A stretch of 23,377 nucleotides of DNA from the NCBI GenBank assembly GCA_937891425.1, contig CALAGD010000013.1:1-23377 (forward strand). The letters are read 5' to 3'. Made by a program: the position numbers and the translations under genes. The notes beneath the pieces were generated by a model, which searched no databases, was not told the DNA's origin, and was given only the letters and a program-made list of their open reading frames with translations. Shown in pieces: positions 22,555 to 23,377 of this stretch (its first letter is position 1; every line of letters starts with the position of its first letter). The stretch is from an uncultured Pigmentiphaga sp. (GTDB taxonomy: Bacteria > Pseudomonadota > Gammaproteobacteria > Burkholderiales > Burkholderiaceae_B).

Positions 22555-23377
22555 TCAGACCCGCGTACGCAGCTGGTCCACCCGCACGTACGAACGGATC
22601 ATGGCGGCAAGCATCTGGGCCTCGCGGCTCAGCTTGCGGGCGGCACGGTACACCAGCGCAATCTCGTAGGGGCGCGGCGGATCTTCCACCTCGATGGCCA
22701 CGATGCGGTCACGTACCAGAGGATGGTGCAGCACGTTGCCCGGCAGGCGTGCAAGAAAATCGGAATCCAGCAGCATGGATATGGCGTCGAACAGCGACGA
22801 ACAATACGCGGCGATACGCGGGCGCCCCAGGCCGGCCTCATCGAACAGCTCTACCAGGCTGGCATCTTCCACTCCCTGGTTCGGAGCGCCACCTACCACA
22901 ATCCAGTCGCATGCAGTAAGTTCGCTTACCCGCCGGGCGTACCGCAACGGGTGCCCGGCCCGCGCCATGATGGCCGGCTTGTCGCGATACAGGAAAACCA
23001 CTTCCAGGTCGTCGGTATTCTGCTGTCGCTCCATGCGCATCACCGCCAGTTCGATGCGCCCGTCACGCAAACGTACCAACAAGTCGGAGCTGATCGAATG
23101 CGTAATGTGCAGGGCTACATCGGGGTTGCAGTTGCGGAAATCGTTCAGCACCGACGGCGCCAGACGTATGGCCGGGTCGATCGACACGCCAATATTGATG
23201 GTGGGCTGCTGACGCGTCGCCGCCCGTTTCAGCCACGATGCCACACGGTTGGCCTCCTGCACGGCAGAGCGCGCAAGCAGCAGGAACTCCTCGCCCTCAG
23301 GGGTGAGCAGGATGCCTTTCGCGCTGCGCTCAAGCAGGGCAACGCCATAGTCGTCCTCAAGCCTGGCAATGCTTTTT
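22555..23377 (-). CDS. LysR-family regulator, 5' end cut by window edge
   Basis: The frame is open to the window end. The first visible residues, SIARLEDDYGVALLERSAKGILLTPEGEEFLLLAR, are the end of the LysR helix-turn-helix domain and wing, so only about 35-40 N-terminal residues are missing. The effector domain follows (INIGVSIDPAIRLAPSVLNDFRNCNPDVALHITHS, LRDGRIELAVMRMER, LLDSDFLARLPG). Its location just upstream of the RidA gene on the same strand does not by itself show regulation. The effector is unknown. Confidence 0.92.
   Translation of the reverse strand, partial: KSIARLEDDYGVALLERSAKGILLTPEGEEFLLLARSAVQEANRVASWLKRAATRQQPTINIGVSIDPAIRLAPSVLNDFRNCNPDVALHITHSISSDLLVRLRDGRIELAVMRMERQQNTDDLEVVFLYRDKPAIMARAGHPLRYARRVSELTACDWIVVGGAPNQGVEDASLVELFDEAGLGRPRIAAYCSSLFDAISMLLDSDFLARLPGNVLHHPLVRDRIVAIEVEDPPRPYEIALVYRAARKLSREAQMLAAMIRSYVRVDQLRTRV

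Overview
The window is GC-rich, densely coded DNA from a betaproteobacterium, most likely an Alcaligenaceae member (Bordetella/Achromobacter/Pusillimonas-like). The RecA N-terminus reads like Bordetella RecA. There are two periplasmic Bug-type (TctC) solute receptors, a TctD/TctE-type two-component system and several LysR regulators, all typical of that family.

Layout. Positions 1-665 hold the 5' two thirds of recA (minus strand), with a perfect LexA box inside its promoter. Divergent from it is an apparent operon of response regulator, TctE-like sensor kinase and AmiD-type lipoprotein amidase (878-3938). A Bcr/CflA-type MFS exporter (4125-5486) and a complete initiator tRNA-Met unit with promoter and terminator (5588-5751) follow. 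Next come a Bug receptor, the 3' remnant of an amidohydrolase and a divergent LysR gene (5927-8512), which look like a catabolic cluster damaged by a deletion.

The most distinctive part is a five-gene minus-strand operon at 8603-14346. In transcription order it encodes a Wzx-like flippase, a cytidylyltransferase-PEP mutase fusion, phosphonopyruvate decarboxylase, an iron-dependent alcohol dehydrogenase resembling phosphonoacetaldehyde reductases, and a LicD-family transferase. Together they predict synthesis of 2-hydroxyethylphosphonate from PEP, its activation as a CMP ester, its transfer to a glycan or lipid-linked sugar, and export of the product: a phosphonate-decorated surface polymer. 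No AEP transaminase is in the operon.

Upstream of that operon, on the same strand, lie a glycogen-debranching-type glycosidase and a GT4 glycosyltransferase (14544-17870). A Rho-independent terminator separates them from an aldehyde dehydrogenase (18105-19544). The rest is a membrane-anchored BON-domain protein, a second Bug receptor, a roughly 330-bp intergenic region with two adjacent perfect dyads, a small membrane protein ending in an 8-bp tandem repeat, a RidA-family protein, and a LysR gene cut by the window edge. A 23-bp near-identical inverted pair occurs in two convergent intergenic gaps.
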